NCBI RefSeq assembly: GCF_016909575.1
Contig: NZ_JAFBGA010000013.1
Coordinates: 62,001-126,000, forward strand
Reading direction: 5' to 3'
Source of the DNA: Streptomyces sp. HB132
GTDB lineage: Bacteria; Actinomycetota; Actinomycetes; Streptomycetales; Streptomycetaceae
Length of the DNA stretch: 64,000 nt
The position numbers and the translations under genes are program-made. Position 1 is the stretch's first letter; every line of letters begins with the position of its first letter. Shown here piece after piece: positions 43,413 to 52,925 of this stretch. The notes under the pieces were generated by a model. That model was not told where the DNA came from. It was given only the letters and a program-made list of their open reading frames with translations, and did no database searches.

Positions 43413-44753
43413 TCAGAGACGCGCGAACGCCTGCTCGAGGATGTCCAGGCCCTCGTTCAGCAGGTCCTCGCCGATGACGAGCGGCGGCAGGAAGCGCAGG
43501 ACGTTGCCGTACGTGCCGCAGGTCAGCACCAGCAGACCCTCGGCGTGGCAGGCCTTGGCCAGTGACCCCGCGGCGGCCGCGTCGGGCTCCTTCGTGCCCG
43601 TCTTCACCAGCTCGATCGCGATCATCGCGCCGCGGCCGCGGATGTCCCCGATGATGTCGCCGTCCGGGAGCTTCGACCGCATCTCGGCGAGACGGCCCTT
43701 CATGACCTCCTCGATGCGCCTGGCCTTGCCGTTCAGGTCCATCTCGCGCATCGTCTCGATGGCGCCGAGCGCACCCGCGCAGGCCACCGGGTTGCCGCCG
43801 TACGTTCCGCCGAGGCCGCCGGCGTGCGCGGCGTCCATGATCTCGGCGCGGCCGGTCACCGCGGACAGCGGGAGGCCGCCGGCGATGCCCTTGGCGGTGG
43901 TGATGAGGTCGGGCACGATGCCCTCGTCCTCGCAGGCGAACCACTGACCCGTCCGGCAGAAGCCGGACTGGATCTCGTCCGCGACGAAGACGATGCCGTT
44001 GTCCTTCGCGAACTCCGCGATCGCTGGCAGGAAGCCCTTGGCGGGCTCGATGAAACCACCCTCGCCGAGGACCGGCTCGATGATGATCGCCGCGACGTTG
44101 TCCGCGCCGATCTGCTTGGTGATCTCGTCGATGGCCTGTGCGGACGCCTCGGCGCCGGCGTTCTCGGCGCCGGTCGGCCAGCGGTAGCCGTAGGCCACCG
44201 GCACGCGGTAGACCTCGGGCGCGAACGGACCGAAGCCCTGCTTGTACGGCATGTTCTTCGCGGTCAGGGCCATCGTGAGGTTGGTCCGGCCGTGGTAGCC
44301 GTGGTCGAAGACGACGACCGCGGTGCGCTTGGTCCACGCGCGGGCGATCTTCACGGCGTTCTCGACGGCCTCGGCGCCCGAGTTGAACAGCGCGGACTTC
44401 TTCGCGTGGTCGCCCGGCGTCAGCTCGGCGAGCTGCTCACAGACCTCTACGTACCCCTCGTACGGCGTGACCATGAAACAGGTGTGGGTGAAGTCGGCGA
44501 GCTGGGCCGACGCGCGGCGCACGACCGCCTCGGCGGAGGCGCCGACCGAGGTCACGGCGATACCGGAACCGAAGTCGATCAGCCGGTTGCCGTCCACGTC
44601 CTCGATGATTCCGCCGCCCGCCCGAGCGGTGAAGACCGGCAGCGTGGAACCCACGCCCGCGGCGACGGCCGCGACGCGGCGGGCCTGCAGCTCCACCGAC
44701 TTCGGGCCGGGAATGGCGGTGACGACGCGGCGCTCCTGCGGGATGTCGGACAT
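43413..44753 (-). CDS. gabT: 4-Aminobutyrate aminotransferase
   Basis: Transfers the amino group of GABA to 2-oxoglutarate to give succinic semialdehyde and glutamate. The 446-residue product has PLP Lys288 in LITTAKGIAGG, the loop ALFNSGAEAVENAVK, and VFVADEIQSGFCRTG with the PLP Asp. QERRVVTAIPGPKS at the start matches the GabT subgroup. It would complete the route from putrescine to succinate begun by the pot genes 10 kb upstream. No semialdehyde dehydrogenase is immediately adjacent. Confidence 0.92.
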   Translation of the reverse strand: MSDIPQERRVVTAIPGPKSVELQARRVAAVAAGVGSTLPVFTARAGGGIIEDVDGNRLIDFGSGIAVTSVGASAEAVVRRASAQLADFTHTCFMVTPYEGYVEVCEQLAELTPGDHAKKSALFNSGAEAVENAVKIARAWTKRTAVVVFDHGYHGRTNLTMALTAKNMPYKQGFGPFAPEVYRVPVAYGYRWPTGAENAGAEASAQAIDEITKQIGADNVAAIIIEPVLGEGGFIEPAKGFLPAIAEFAKDNGIVFVADEIQSGFCRTGQWFACEDEGIVPDLITTAKGIAGGLPLSAVTGRAEIMDAAHAGGLGGTYGGNPVACAGALGAIETMREMDLNGKARRIEEVMKGRLAEMRSKLPDGDIIGDIRGRGAMIAIELVKTGTKEPDAAAAGSLAKACHAEGLLVLTCGTYGNVLRFLPPLVIGEDLLNEGLDILEQAFARL

Positions 44754-44999
44754 GCGGGGCTCCTGGGGGTGTTTCGGACGCTTCTCTTTCTGCAGGCTAG
44801 GGGCGGGTGAAGGCAGCGGTCATGCTCCGATCGGGAGTGGTGGGGTGCGTGTCCTTGTCCGCGGCGGACAGGTCTCCGGCGGGGCCGCCCGGCGACGCCC
44901 CCGCCGGGTCATACGGCCGCATGGCTGAACTCCCGGTGCCCGGGCACTAGATTGGCCGGTGCAGAAGGCGGGACGCGGCTGGTCAGGGGGCAGCGGTTC

Positions 45000-47366
45000 A
45001 TGGACACCGAAGGCACGTACGACGCACGGGGCAGGGGAGCGGACCGGGTGCCCCGGCCCGCCGGGCCACCGCCCGCGGCGCCTCCGCCTCCCGCGTATGC
45101 CCCGGCCCCCCGTCGCCCGCCGTCGGGCGACGCCGGTGTCGAGGCATGGCTGCGCACCCCGCGCCCCGTGCGGGAACCGGGCGTGTGGCGCTACGGGCAC
45201 ACCCCGCGCCCGCCCGAGAAGCCCGACGGGGTCTCCGACCGCTCGCTGCTGGTCGGCGTGCTCATCTCCGTACTCAGCGGGCTGCTCCTGTGGTCCCTCT
45301 GGCGCAACGGGTACATCCCCTACCGGCTCGTCCCGCTGAAGCTCTTCACCCCCGGTGACTGGTGGTACGCGGGCACGTTCGGCGGCCCCCGGACGATCGA
45401 GGGCGCCGACGCCCTCACCGTCTACGAGGCCGTCCTCTTCGGGCTCCTCGTCTACGGCTGCGGGCGGATGGGCAACTGGTCCGAGATCTTCCGGCGCCAC
45501 GTCGCGGGCCGGGGGCAGCCCTTCCTCGGACTCGTCACCGCCGCCGGAGGGGCCCTGGCGGAGCTCCTCGTGTGGAAGGACGCCGTGCCGCTCGTCCGGC
45601 CGGTGCTGATCCTCGTCGCCTCCGTCGCGGGCGGCGAGATCTACCAGAGCCAGACCGTCGTCAACGTGCTCTACACCTTGATCGCAGTCGCGGTGCTCTG
45701 GCCGTTCGCACGCCTCGGCCACTGGCGCGCGCTGCTCGCCACGCGGCTCGGTAAGGGCGCCGCGGAGCCGGAGGCCCCCGCCGGGCCGCCCGACGCCCCC
45801 ACCCCCGAGCAGTGGCCGGAGCTCCGCGCGGCCGGTCTGACCGACGCGGCCGAGGCCCTCACCGCCGAGGTGCGCACCGGCCGGATGAACGACGTCGACG
45901 TGGCGCGGCTCCGCCACGCCTGGACCGTGGGCACCGGTCACCCCGAGCGGCTCGCCGCGCTCACCGAGGCCGTCCTGCGAGCCGGCGGCGCCGCCGCGCT
46001 CCATCCCTCGGGCGCCCGGGACCTGCCGCGGCGCACCGCCCGGCACGATCTGCTCACCGGCCAGGTCCGTCTGGGCGGCTGCGCCGACGACCCGCACAAC
46101 CCGTACGCCCGCCGCGGCTCGGGCATCGCCCTGGAACCCGCGCTGCTGGGCACCTCGCTGCTCGCGGTCGGCCCGCCCGGGGCGGGCAAGACCGCACGGC
46201 TGGTGCGGCCCGTCGTCGAGTCGCTCGCCCTGCAGGCCCTCGCGGGCCGTGCCGCGGTGCTGGCCGTCGGCGGCGCCGGGGGCGAACTCGGTCCGGACGA
46301 CGCCTTCGACGTCGTGGTGCGGATCGGCGACCCGGCCTCCGTGCACGACTTCGACCTGTACGGCGGCACGACCGACCCGGACGAGGCCGCCGGGGTGCTC
46401 GCGGAGGGCCTGGTCGGCGATGTGACCCACCTGGACAGCAGGCGCGCCGCCACCGTGCTCGCCCAGCTGCTCGGGCCCTACCGTGCCGTCCACGGCCACT
46501 TCCCCGGGGTGCCCGCTCTCCGGGAGCTCCTGGACGGCGACCTCGCCGCGACCGGTGCGCTGAGGGAGGCACTCGGGGCGGGGGGCCACCAAACCATGCT
46601 GCGCGAGCTGGAGGCCCGCACCCGGCAGAAGGGCGGAGCCGGAGACCCCGGCCCGGTGCTGGCCGACCGGATCGCGCTGCTCGACCGGCCCGCCTTCGCG
46701 CCGTTCTTCGCCACCGGGGAGGACGCCCGCCCCTTCTCGCTGCGTTCCCTCGAACACCTTCCGCTCCGGGTCAGGATCGACCTTCCCGAGCGGGCACACG
46801 CCGAGGCGTCGCGGCTGCTCACCCGGCTCGTCCTCGCCCAGTTCACGGCGATCGCCGCCGCCCGCGCCGACCGGTCGCTCTTCGTCTGCCTGGTCCTGGA
46901 CGACGCGACGCACACCGTCACCCCTGAGACCGTCCGGGGCGTCCGGCGGTTGCGGTCCGTCAACGCAGGCGCGCTCCTCACCCTGCGCACCGTCGACGAC
47001 GTACCCGAGGGGCTGCACACCGCGCTGCTCGGCGCGTTCGGCTGCTGCATGGCCTTCAGCGGGGTCACCACCTGGGACGGCAAGCGCTTCGCCGAGGTCT
47101 GGGGCAAGGAGTGGGTGGAGACCCGCGAGGTCGCCCAGCACGCGGTCTTCGCGGACCAGCCGTTCACCCGTGCCCTGCACGGCCTGCGCAAGCTCGTCAC
47201 CGGCAAGGCGGTGACGAGGGACGCGGTGACCGTACGACGGGTCGAGCGGGAACGCTGGTCCGCGTCGGAGCTGGCCTACCAGCTGCCCGCCGGCCATGCG
47301 GTCCTCTCGCTGACGACGGTGGACGGCGAACACGCGCCCCCGCTGCTGGTCGAGCTGGGCGGCTGA
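45000..47366 (+). CDS. Membrane P-loop ATPase, type IV coupling-protein (VirD4/TraG)-like
   Basis: A 788-residue protein. A Pro/Arg-rich N-terminus (about 1-75) is followed by about four transmembrane segments (roughly 82-100, 135-153, 172-190, 220-240), then a soluble ATPase. Walker A is GPPGAGKT at 391-398. A Walker B-like strand LFVCLVLDDATHTVT occurs in the C-terminal third, as does VNAGALLTLRTVDDVPEG, similar to the RecA-like core of VirD4/TraG proteins. No conjugation genes surround it. It precedes the PucR gene by 146 bases. Its partners and function are unknown. The ATG at 45000 is preferred over a longer frame with no domain. Confidence 0.72.
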   Translation: MDTEGTYDARGRGADRVPRPAGPPPAAPPPPAYAPAPRRPPSGDAGVEAWLRTPRPVREPGVWRYGHTPRPPEKPDGVSDRSLLVGVLISVLSGLLLWSLWRNGYIPYRLVPLKLFTPGDWWYAGTFGGPRTIEGADALTVYEAVLFGLLVYGCGRMGNWSEIFRRHVAGRGQPFLGLVTAAGGALAELLVWKDAVPLVRPVLILVASVAGGEIYQSQTVVNVLYTLIAVAVLWPFARLGHWRALLATRLGKGAAEPEAPAGPPDAPTPEQWPELRAAGLTDAAEALTAEVRTGRMNDVDVARLRHAWTVGTGHPERLAALTEAVLRAGGAAALHPSGARDLPRRTARHDLLTGQVRLGGCADDPHNPYARRGSGIALEPALLGTSLLAVGPPGAGKTARLVRPVVESLALQALAGRAAVLAVGGAGGELGPDDAFDVVVRIGDPASVHDFDLYGGTTDPDEAAGVLAEGLVGDVTHLDSRRAATVLAQLLGPYRAVHGHFPGVPALRELLDGDLAATGALREALGAGGHQTMLRELEARTRQKGGAGDPGPVLADRIALLDRPAFAPFFATGEDARPFSLRSLEHLPLRVRIDLPERAHAEASRLLTRLVLAQFTAIAAARADRSLFVCLVLDDATHTVTPETVRGVRRLRSVNAGALLTLRTVDDVPEGLHTALLGAFGCCMAFSGVTTWDGKRFAEVWGKEWVETREVAQHAVFADQPFTRALHGLRKLVTGKAVTRDAVTVRRVERERWSASELAYQLPAGHAVLSLTTVDGEHAPPLLVELGG

Positions 47367-47423
47367 GCGCGCGGTTACGGAGAACCTGCCACCCTGGCAT
47401 AGTCGAAGTCGGTCGTCTGTACG

Positions 47424-47490
47424 GGGCGGCGCAATCGAGCCGCCCACGCCGGGCGGCCCAATCGAGCCGTCCGCACGGGCGGCGCCCACG
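47424..47490. repeat. 26-27 base repeats upstream of the PucR gene
   Basis: GGGCGGC followed by CAATCGAGCCG occurs twice (GGGCGGC at 47424 and 47451; CAATCGAGCCG at 47432-47442 and 47459-47469), period 27 bases, and a third GGGCGGC begins at 47477. They lie just before the PucR start, behind a weak promoter (TTACGG at 47375-47380, CATAGT at 47398-47403, 17 bases apart). Repeated sites in this place suggest an operator for PucR itself. Confidence 0.6.
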
Positions 47491-47512
47491 ACTCCCAGAG
47501 GTCCGGCGTCCC

Positions 47513-49090
47513 ATGCCTCCCACTCTCGCCTCGCTCGTCCAGCACTCGGCGCTCAAGCTCACCGTCCGGGCGGGCGCCGACCGGCTCGGCACGCCCGTGC
47601 GCTGGGCTCACGCCAGCGAGCTCGCCGACCCGGTCCCGTACATGGACGGCGGTGAGCTGCTCCTCGTCACCGCGACCAACCTCGACGCCCGAGACCCGGC
47701 GACGATGCGCCGGTACGTGCGGCGACTGGTCGGAGCCGGTGTCGCGGGGCTCGGCTTCGCCGTGGGCGTCACCTACGAGGAGATCCCCTCGGCGCTCGTG
47801 GACGCCGCAGAGGAAGCGGGGCTCCCGCTCCTGGAGGTGCCCCGGCGCACACCCTTCCTCGCCATCAGCAAGGCGGTGTCCGCGGCGATCGCCGCGGACA
47901 CGTACCGGTCGGTCACGGCCGGTTTCGAGGCCCAGCGGGAGCTCACCCGCGCCGCCGTCGCCGGAGACGGTCCCGGAGAACTGCTCACCCGCCTCGCCGC
48001 GCACGTCGACGGCTGGGCCGCGCTGTACGACTCCTCGGGTGCCGTCGTCGCCGCCGCGCCCGACTGGGCCGCCCGTCGCGCCGCCCGGCTCACCCCTGAG
48101 GTGGACCGGCTGCGCGACCGTCCCGCCCCGGCCAGCGCGGTCGTCGGCGACACCGACAGCGACGACCGGGTCGAGCTCCAGTCCCTGGGCGCCGGACGCC
48201 GCAACCGTGGTGCACTGGCCGTCGGCACCGGGGCGGCTCTCGGCACCGCGGAGCGCTACGCGGTGCACTCCGCGGTCGCCCTGCTGACCTTGACCACGGC
48301 CCGCTCCCGCGCCCTCCAGGGCGCGGAGCAGCGCCTCGGCGCCGCGGTTCTGCGCATGCTCCTGGCGGGCGAGTCCGGCCATGCCCGGGCCGTCGCCGGC
48401 GACCTGTACGGCGGGCTGCTCGACGCCCCCTTCCGGCTCCTGATCGCCGAGGCGCCGGCCCCCGCCGGGACGGAGTCGCTGGCCGAGGCGATGGAGGCCG
48501 CGGCCTCGCGGTCCGGTGAGACCCTGCTGGCGGTGCCCGAGGGCGAACGCCTCGTGGTGCTGGCCGTCGACGGCGGCGCGGCCGTCGAGGCCTGCGCGGC
48601 CCACGCCCGGGCCGCGGACGACAAGCCGGTGCGCGAGCAGGGCGCGGACGACGCCGACGTGGTCATCGGCGTCTCCGCGCCCTCCGGCCCGATCGCCGTG
48701 TCCGCCGCTTACAAACAGGCCGAACAGGCCCTCTCGGTCGCCCGCCGCCGGGGCAGGGCCCTCGTCGAGCACGAGGAGCTGGCGGCCGGGTCCGTCCTGC
48801 CGCTCCTCGCCGACGACGCCGTACGTGCCTTCGCCGACGGGATGCTGAGACCGCTCCACGAACACGACGCGAAGGGCCGCGGCGATCTGGTCGCCTCCCT
48901 GCGCGCCTGGCTCTCCCGGCACGGCCAGTGGGACGCTGCCGCCGCCGACCTGGGCGTCCACCGCCACACCCTGCGCTACCGGATGCGCCGGGTGGAGGAG
49001 ATCCTGGGCCGCTCACTGGACGATCCGGACGTCCGGATGGAGCTGTGGCTGGCCCTGAAGACGACGGCCGCCTCCTCGGGGGCGCAGTAG
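47513..49090 (+). CDS. PucR family transcriptional regulator
   Basis: A 525-residue regulator of the PucR class. The N-terminal PucR domain (residues 1-130) reads MPPTLASLVQHSALKLTV and VRWAHASELADP. A central GGDEF-like region follows, and the C-terminal helix-turn-helix is in RHGQWDAAAADLGVHRHTLR, YRMRRVEEILGRSL. Members sense purine, amine or other small metabolites. The nearby aldehyde dehydrogenase on the same strand is a natural target. The ATG begins the PucR domain exactly; upstream frame has no domain. Confidence 0.9.
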   Translation: MPPTLASLVQHSALKLTVRAGADRLGTPVRWAHASELADPVPYMDGGELLLVTATNLDARDPATMRRYVRRLVGAGVAGLGFAVGVTYEEIPSALVDAAEEAGLPLLEVPRRTPFLAISKAVSAAIAADTYRSVTAGFEAQRELTRAAVAGDGPGELLTRLAAHVDGWAALYDSSGAVVAAAPDWAARRAARLTPEVDRLRDRPAPASAVVGDTDSDDRVELQSLGAGRRNRGALAVGTGAALGTAERYAVHSAVALLTLTTARSRALQGAEQRLGAAVLRMLLAGESGHARAVAGDLYGGLLDAPFRLLIAEAPAPAGTESLAEAMEAAASRSGETLLAVPEGERLVVLAVDGGAAVEACAAHARAADDKPVREQGADDADVVIGVSAPSGPIAVSAAYKQAEQALSVARRRGRALVEHEELAAGSVLPLLADDAVRAFADGMLRPLHEHDAKGRGDLVASLRAWLSRHGQWDAAAADLGVHRHTLRYRMRRVEEILGRSLDDPDVRMELWLALKTTAASSGAQ

Positions 49091-49267
49091 CCGGGGCCCT
49101 GGAGCACAGCCGCCGGTCCGGCTACGACAAACCGGCGCACCCCTCGCCCCCTCCACTCCACGGCGGACAAGCCTGATCCGCGCCGGGCCGCCCTACGGTG
49201 GGGCCGAAGGGTGCCCTCACGGCGCCCGGCGATCGTCGTACACCACCCCCGAAGGGCCGGAACCGCC

Positions 49268-50713
49268 ATGACTTCCACCCACGCCTTCTGGCTGGCCGGC
49301 CGCCAGGCCACCGGCGAGGACAGCTTCGACGTCACCAACTCCTGGGACGGACGTCTCGTCGGCACGGTCTCCGTGCCCACCGACGCCCAGGTGGAGGAGG
49401 CCGTCGCCGCCGCGTACGCCGTGCGCGAGGAGTTCGCCGCGACCCCGGCGCACGTGCGGGCCGCCGCGCTCGACCACGTCGTACGCCGCCTCACCGAGCG
49501 CACCGAGGAGATCGCCCAGCTGATCTCCGCCGAGAACGGCAAGCCGATCAAGTGGGCCCGCGGCGAGGTCGGCCGCGCCGTCTCCGTCTTCCGGTTCGCC
49601 GCCGAGGAGGCCCGCCGTTTCAACGGCGGCGACGCCCAGCGGCTGGACACGGACGCCGGCGGCACCGGCCGCCTCGGGCTCACCCGGCGCTTCCCGCGCG
49701 GCCCCGTCCTCGGCATCGCGCCCTTCAACTTCCCGCTCAACCTGAGCGCCCACAAGGTCGCCCCGGCCATCGCCGTGGGTGCGCCGATCATCCTGAAGCC
49801 CGCGCCGGCCACGCCGATCTCGTCGCTGATCCTGGGCGAGCTGCTGGCCGAGACGGACCTGCCGGCCGGATCCTGGTCCGTGCTGACCGTGCCGAACGAC
49901 AAGATGCCCGCCCTGGTCCGGGACGAGCGGCTGCCGGTGATCTCCTTCACCGGCTCCGGCCCGGTCGGCTACTCGATCATGGAGTCGGTGCCGCGCAAGC
50001 ACTGCACCCTGGAACTCGGCGGCAACGGAGCGGCGGTCGTGCTCGGCGACTACTCCAGCGAAGAGGACCTGGACTGGGCCGCCACCCGTATCGCGACCTT
50101 CTCCAACTACCAGGGCGGCCAGTCCTGCATCTCGGTGCAGCGTGTCATCGCCGACGCCACCGTCTACGACCGGCTCGTCCCGAAGATCGTCGCGGCCGTC
50201 GAGGCCCTGGTGACCGGTGACCCCTCCGACGCGGCCACCGACGTCGGCCCGCTCGTCAGCGAGGACGCCGCCCGCCGCGTCGAGTCCTGGGTCGACGAGG
50301 CCGTCACGGCCGGCGCCACCCTGCTGACCGGCGGCGAGCGCGACGGCGCCACCTACGCCCCGACGGTCCTCGCCGACCTCCCCGAGACCACGACGATCGC
50401 CCGCGAAGAGGTCTTCGGCCCGGTCCTGTACGTCCGCAGGACGCACGGCGAGGCCGAGGCCTTCGCCGCCGTCAACGACTCCGAGTACGGCCTCCAGGCG
50501 GGCGTCTTCACCCACGACCTGCAGACCGCGTTCCGGGCCCACCGCGCCCTGGAGGTGGGCGGCGTGGTCATCGGCGACGTGCCTTCCTACCGAGCCGACC
50601 AGATGCCGTACGGCGGTGCCAAGCAGTCCGGAGTGGGCCGCGAGGGCGTGCGTTACGCCATGGACGACTACACCTACGAGCGGGTGCTGGTCCTCACCGG
50701 CCTGGCCCTGTAG
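49268..50713 (+). CDS. Aldehyde dehydrogenase (substrate not assigned)
   Basis: NAD(P)-dependent aldehyde dehydrogenase of 481 residues with Glu249 in LELGGNGAAV and Cys287 in GGQSCISVQR. It differs from the two aminobutyraldehyde enzymes in the window: the pocket segment is APFNFPLNLSAHK instead of APWNYP, and the N-terminal FWLAGRQATGEDSFDV is typical of a separate group. It may act on succinic or other semialdehydes from the GABA route, which is inferred only from gabT and PucR nearby. A clear hairpin terminator follows. The ATG has a CCGAAGGGCCGGAACCGCC context. Confidence 0.85.
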   Translation: MTSTHAFWLAGRQATGEDSFDVTNSWDGRLVGTVSVPTDAQVEEAVAAAYAVREEFAATPAHVRAAALDHVVRRLTERTEEIAQLISAENGKPIKWARGEVGRAVSVFRFAAEEARRFNGGDAQRLDTDAGGTGRLGLTRRFPRGPVLGIAPFNFPLNLSAHKVAPAIAVGAPIILKPAPATPISSLILGELLAETDLPAGSWSVLTVPNDKMPALVRDERLPVISFTGSGPVGYSIMESVPRKHCTLELGGNGAAVVLGDYSSEEDLDWAATRIATFSNYQGGQSCISVQRVIADATVYDRLVPKIVAAVEALVTGDPSDAATDVGPLVSEDAARRVESWVDEAVTAGATLLTGGERDGATYAPTVLADLPETTTIAREEVFGPVLYVRRTHGEAEAFAAVNDSEYGLQAGVFTHDLQTAFRAHRALEVGGVVIGDVPSYRADQMPYGGAKQSGVGREGVRYAMDDYTYERVLVLTGLAL

Positions 50714-50728
50714 GCGCGCCACCCCACA

Positions 50729-50771
50729 GGGACCGGCCGGAGCCCGCTGTGCGGGGGCTCCGGCCGGTCCC
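50729..50771. terminator. Hairpin terminator after the aldehyde dehydrogenase
   Basis: A perfect 17-base inverted repeat: GGGACCGGCCGGAGCCC at 50729-50745 and GGGCTCCGGCCGGTCCC at 50755-50771, with a nine-base loop. It lies 15 bases after the stop codon. Confidence 0.9.
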
Positions 50772-50897
50772 GGACGCCACCGGGAGCCCCGCGCAGGGTG
50801 GTGGGAGCAGCGCAGATCGGGTAGATACGGACAAGTGACACCGATCGGCACGCGTACGGCCCACCCATATCCCGACTCGCGGCGAGGTGAGCTCCTC

Positions 50898-52844
50898 ATG
50901 TCCGCCCCATCCGACATCCCCCAGGCCCCCAAAGTCACCGAGCGCGAAGCGCGGCAGGTGGCCGAGGCCGCCCGTGAACAGGACTGGCGCAAGCCGAGTT
51001 TCGCCAAGGAACTCTTCCTCGGACGCTTCCGGCTGGACCTGATCCACCCCCATCCCCAGCCCGCCCCGGACGACGTACGGCGCGGCGAGGCCTTCCTCGC
51101 CCGGCTGCGCGACTTCTGCGAGGCCCACGTCGACGGCGCCCTCATCGAGCGCGAGGCCAGGATCCCCGACGAGGTGATCAACGGCCTCAAGGAACTCGGC
51201 GCGCTCGGCATGAAGATCGAGACCAAGTACGGCGGCCTGGGACTGACCCAGGTCTACTACAACAAGGCCCTCGCGCTGGCCGGTTCGGCGAACCCCTCGA
51301 TCGGCGCACTGCTCTCCGCACACCAGTCCATCGGCGTACCGCAGCCGCTGAAGATGTTCGGCACGCAGGAGCAGAAGGACGCCTTCCTGCCCCGTCTCGC
51401 GCGCACGGACATCTCCGCCTTCCTCCTCACCGAACCCGACGTCGGCTCCGACCCGGCACGGCTCGCCACCACGGCCGTGCCCGACGGCGACCACTACGTC
51501 CTGGACGGAGTGAAGCTCTGGACGACCAACGGAGTCGTCGCCGACCTGCTCGTGGTCATGGCGCGCGTGCCGCAGTCCGAGGGCCACAAGGGCGGCATCA
51601 CCGCCTTCGTCGTCGAGGCCGACTCCCCGGGCATCACCGTGGAGCACCGCAACGCCTTCATGGGGCTGCGCGGCATCGAGAACGGCGTGACCCGCTTCCA
51701 CCAGGTCCGCGTCCCCGCGGCCAACCGGATCGGCCCCGAGGGCGCCGGCCTCAAGATCGCCCTCACCACGCTCAACACCGGCCGCCTCTCACTGCCCGCC
51801 ATGTGCGTCGGCGTCGGCAAGTGGTCCCTCAAGATCGCCCGCGAATGGTCGGCGGTCCGTGAGCAGTGGGGCAGGGCGGTCGCCCGGCACGAGGCGGTCG
51901 GCGCCAAGATCTCCTTCATCGCCGCCACCACCTTCGCCCTCGAAGCGGTCGTGGACCTCTCCTCGCAGATGGCCGACGAGAGCCGCAACGACATCCGCAT
52001 CGAGGCCGCGCTGGCCAAGCTGTACGGCTCCGAGATGGGCTGGCTGATCTCCGACGAACTCGTCCAGATCCGCGGCGGACGCGGCTTCGAGACCGCCGCC
52101 TCGCTGGCGGCCCGCGGCGAACGCGCCGTCCCCGCCGAGCAGATGCTCCGCGACATGCGGATCAACCGGATCTTCGAGGGCTCCACGGAGATCATGCACC
52201 TGCTGATCGCCCGCGAGGCCGTCGACGCCCACCTCAAGGTCGCCGGCGACATCATCGACCCCGACAAGCCGCTCTCCGACAAGGCGAAGGCCGGCGCCAA
52301 CGCGGCCGGGTTCTACGCACGCTGGCTCCCCAAGCTGGTCAGCGGACCCGGTCAGCTGCCCAACGCCTACGGCGAGTTCCGCGTCCCCGGGCACCCCGAC
52401 CTCTCCGCGCACCTGCGGTACGTCGAGCGCTCGTCCCGCAAGCTCGCCCGCTCCACCTTCTACGCGATGTCCCGCTGGCAGGGTCGTATGGAGACCAAGC
52501 AGGGTTTCCTCGGCCGGATCGTCGACATCGGCGCCGAACTCTTCGCGATGAGCGCCGCCTGCGTCCGGGCCGAGCACCTGCGGGCCGACGACGACCACGG
52601 CCGCGAGGCGTACCAGCTCGCCGACGTGTTCTGCCGGCAGGCCCGGATCCGGGTGGAGGAGCTCTTCAACCGGCTCTGGTCCAACACCGACGACATCGAC
52701 CGGCGCGTCGTCGACGGTGTCCTCTCCGGGACCTACACCTGGCTGGAGGAGGGGGTCATCGACCCCAGCGGCGACGGCCCCTGGATCGCCGACGCCACTC
52801 CCGGCCCGGCCATCGGGGAGAACGTCCACCACCCCGTCCGCTGA
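50898..52844 (+). CDS. Acyl-CoA dehydrogenase (long form)
   Basis: A 648-residue flavoenzyme for the first step of acyl-CoA beta-oxidation, longer than the usual 380-400 residues. The N-terminal half has the standard fold: SAFLLTEPDVGSDPAR, VLDGVKLWTTNG, and GLRGIENGVTRF. RGGRGFETA and FEGSTEIMHLLIARE mark the flavin and catalytic region. From about residue 470 an extra helical C-terminal domain (about 180 residues) resembles those of large FadE-type or very-long-chain enzymes. The substrate is unknown. The ATG has GAGGTGAG upstream. Confidence 0.88.
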   Translation: MSAPSDIPQAPKVTEREARQVAEAAREQDWRKPSFAKELFLGRFRLDLIHPHPQPAPDDVRRGEAFLARLRDFCEAHVDGALIEREARIPDEVINGLKELGALGMKIETKYGGLGLTQVYYNKALALAGSANPSIGALLSAHQSIGVPQPLKMFGTQEQKDAFLPRLARTDISAFLLTEPDVGSDPARLATTAVPDGDHYVLDGVKLWTTNGVVADLLVVMARVPQSEGHKGGITAFVVEADSPGITVEHRNAFMGLRGIENGVTRFHQVRVPAANRIGPEGAGLKIALTTLNTGRLSLPAMCVGVGKWSLKIAREWSAVREQWGRAVARHEAVGAKISFIAATTFALEAVVDLSSQMADESRNDIRIEAALAKLYGSEMGWLISDELVQIRGGRGFETAASLAARGERAVPAEQMLRDMRINRIFEGSTEIMHLLIAREAVDAHLKVAGDIIDPDKPLSDKAKAGANAAGFYARWLPKLVSGPGQLPNAYGEFRVPGHPDLSAHLRYVERSSRKLARSTFYAMSRWQGRMETKQGFLGRIVDIGAELFAMSAACVRAEHLRADDDHGREAYQLADVFCRQARIRVEELFNRLWSNTDDIDRRVVDGVLSGTYTWLEEGVIDPSGDGPWIADATPGPAIGENVHHPVR

Positions 52845-52925
52845 ACCCGGCACATCCCCGCGGGGCGCGTCCACTGCCTGGACGCGCCCTGCGGGCACGC
52901 CCTCCGCAGGGCAAAATGGACGCCC

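Noticed and set aside
44754..44999. Search for an extra small gene between gabT and the membrane ATPase
   Set aside because: Only the longer upstream extension of the ATPase frame is open; the ATG at 45000 explains it better.
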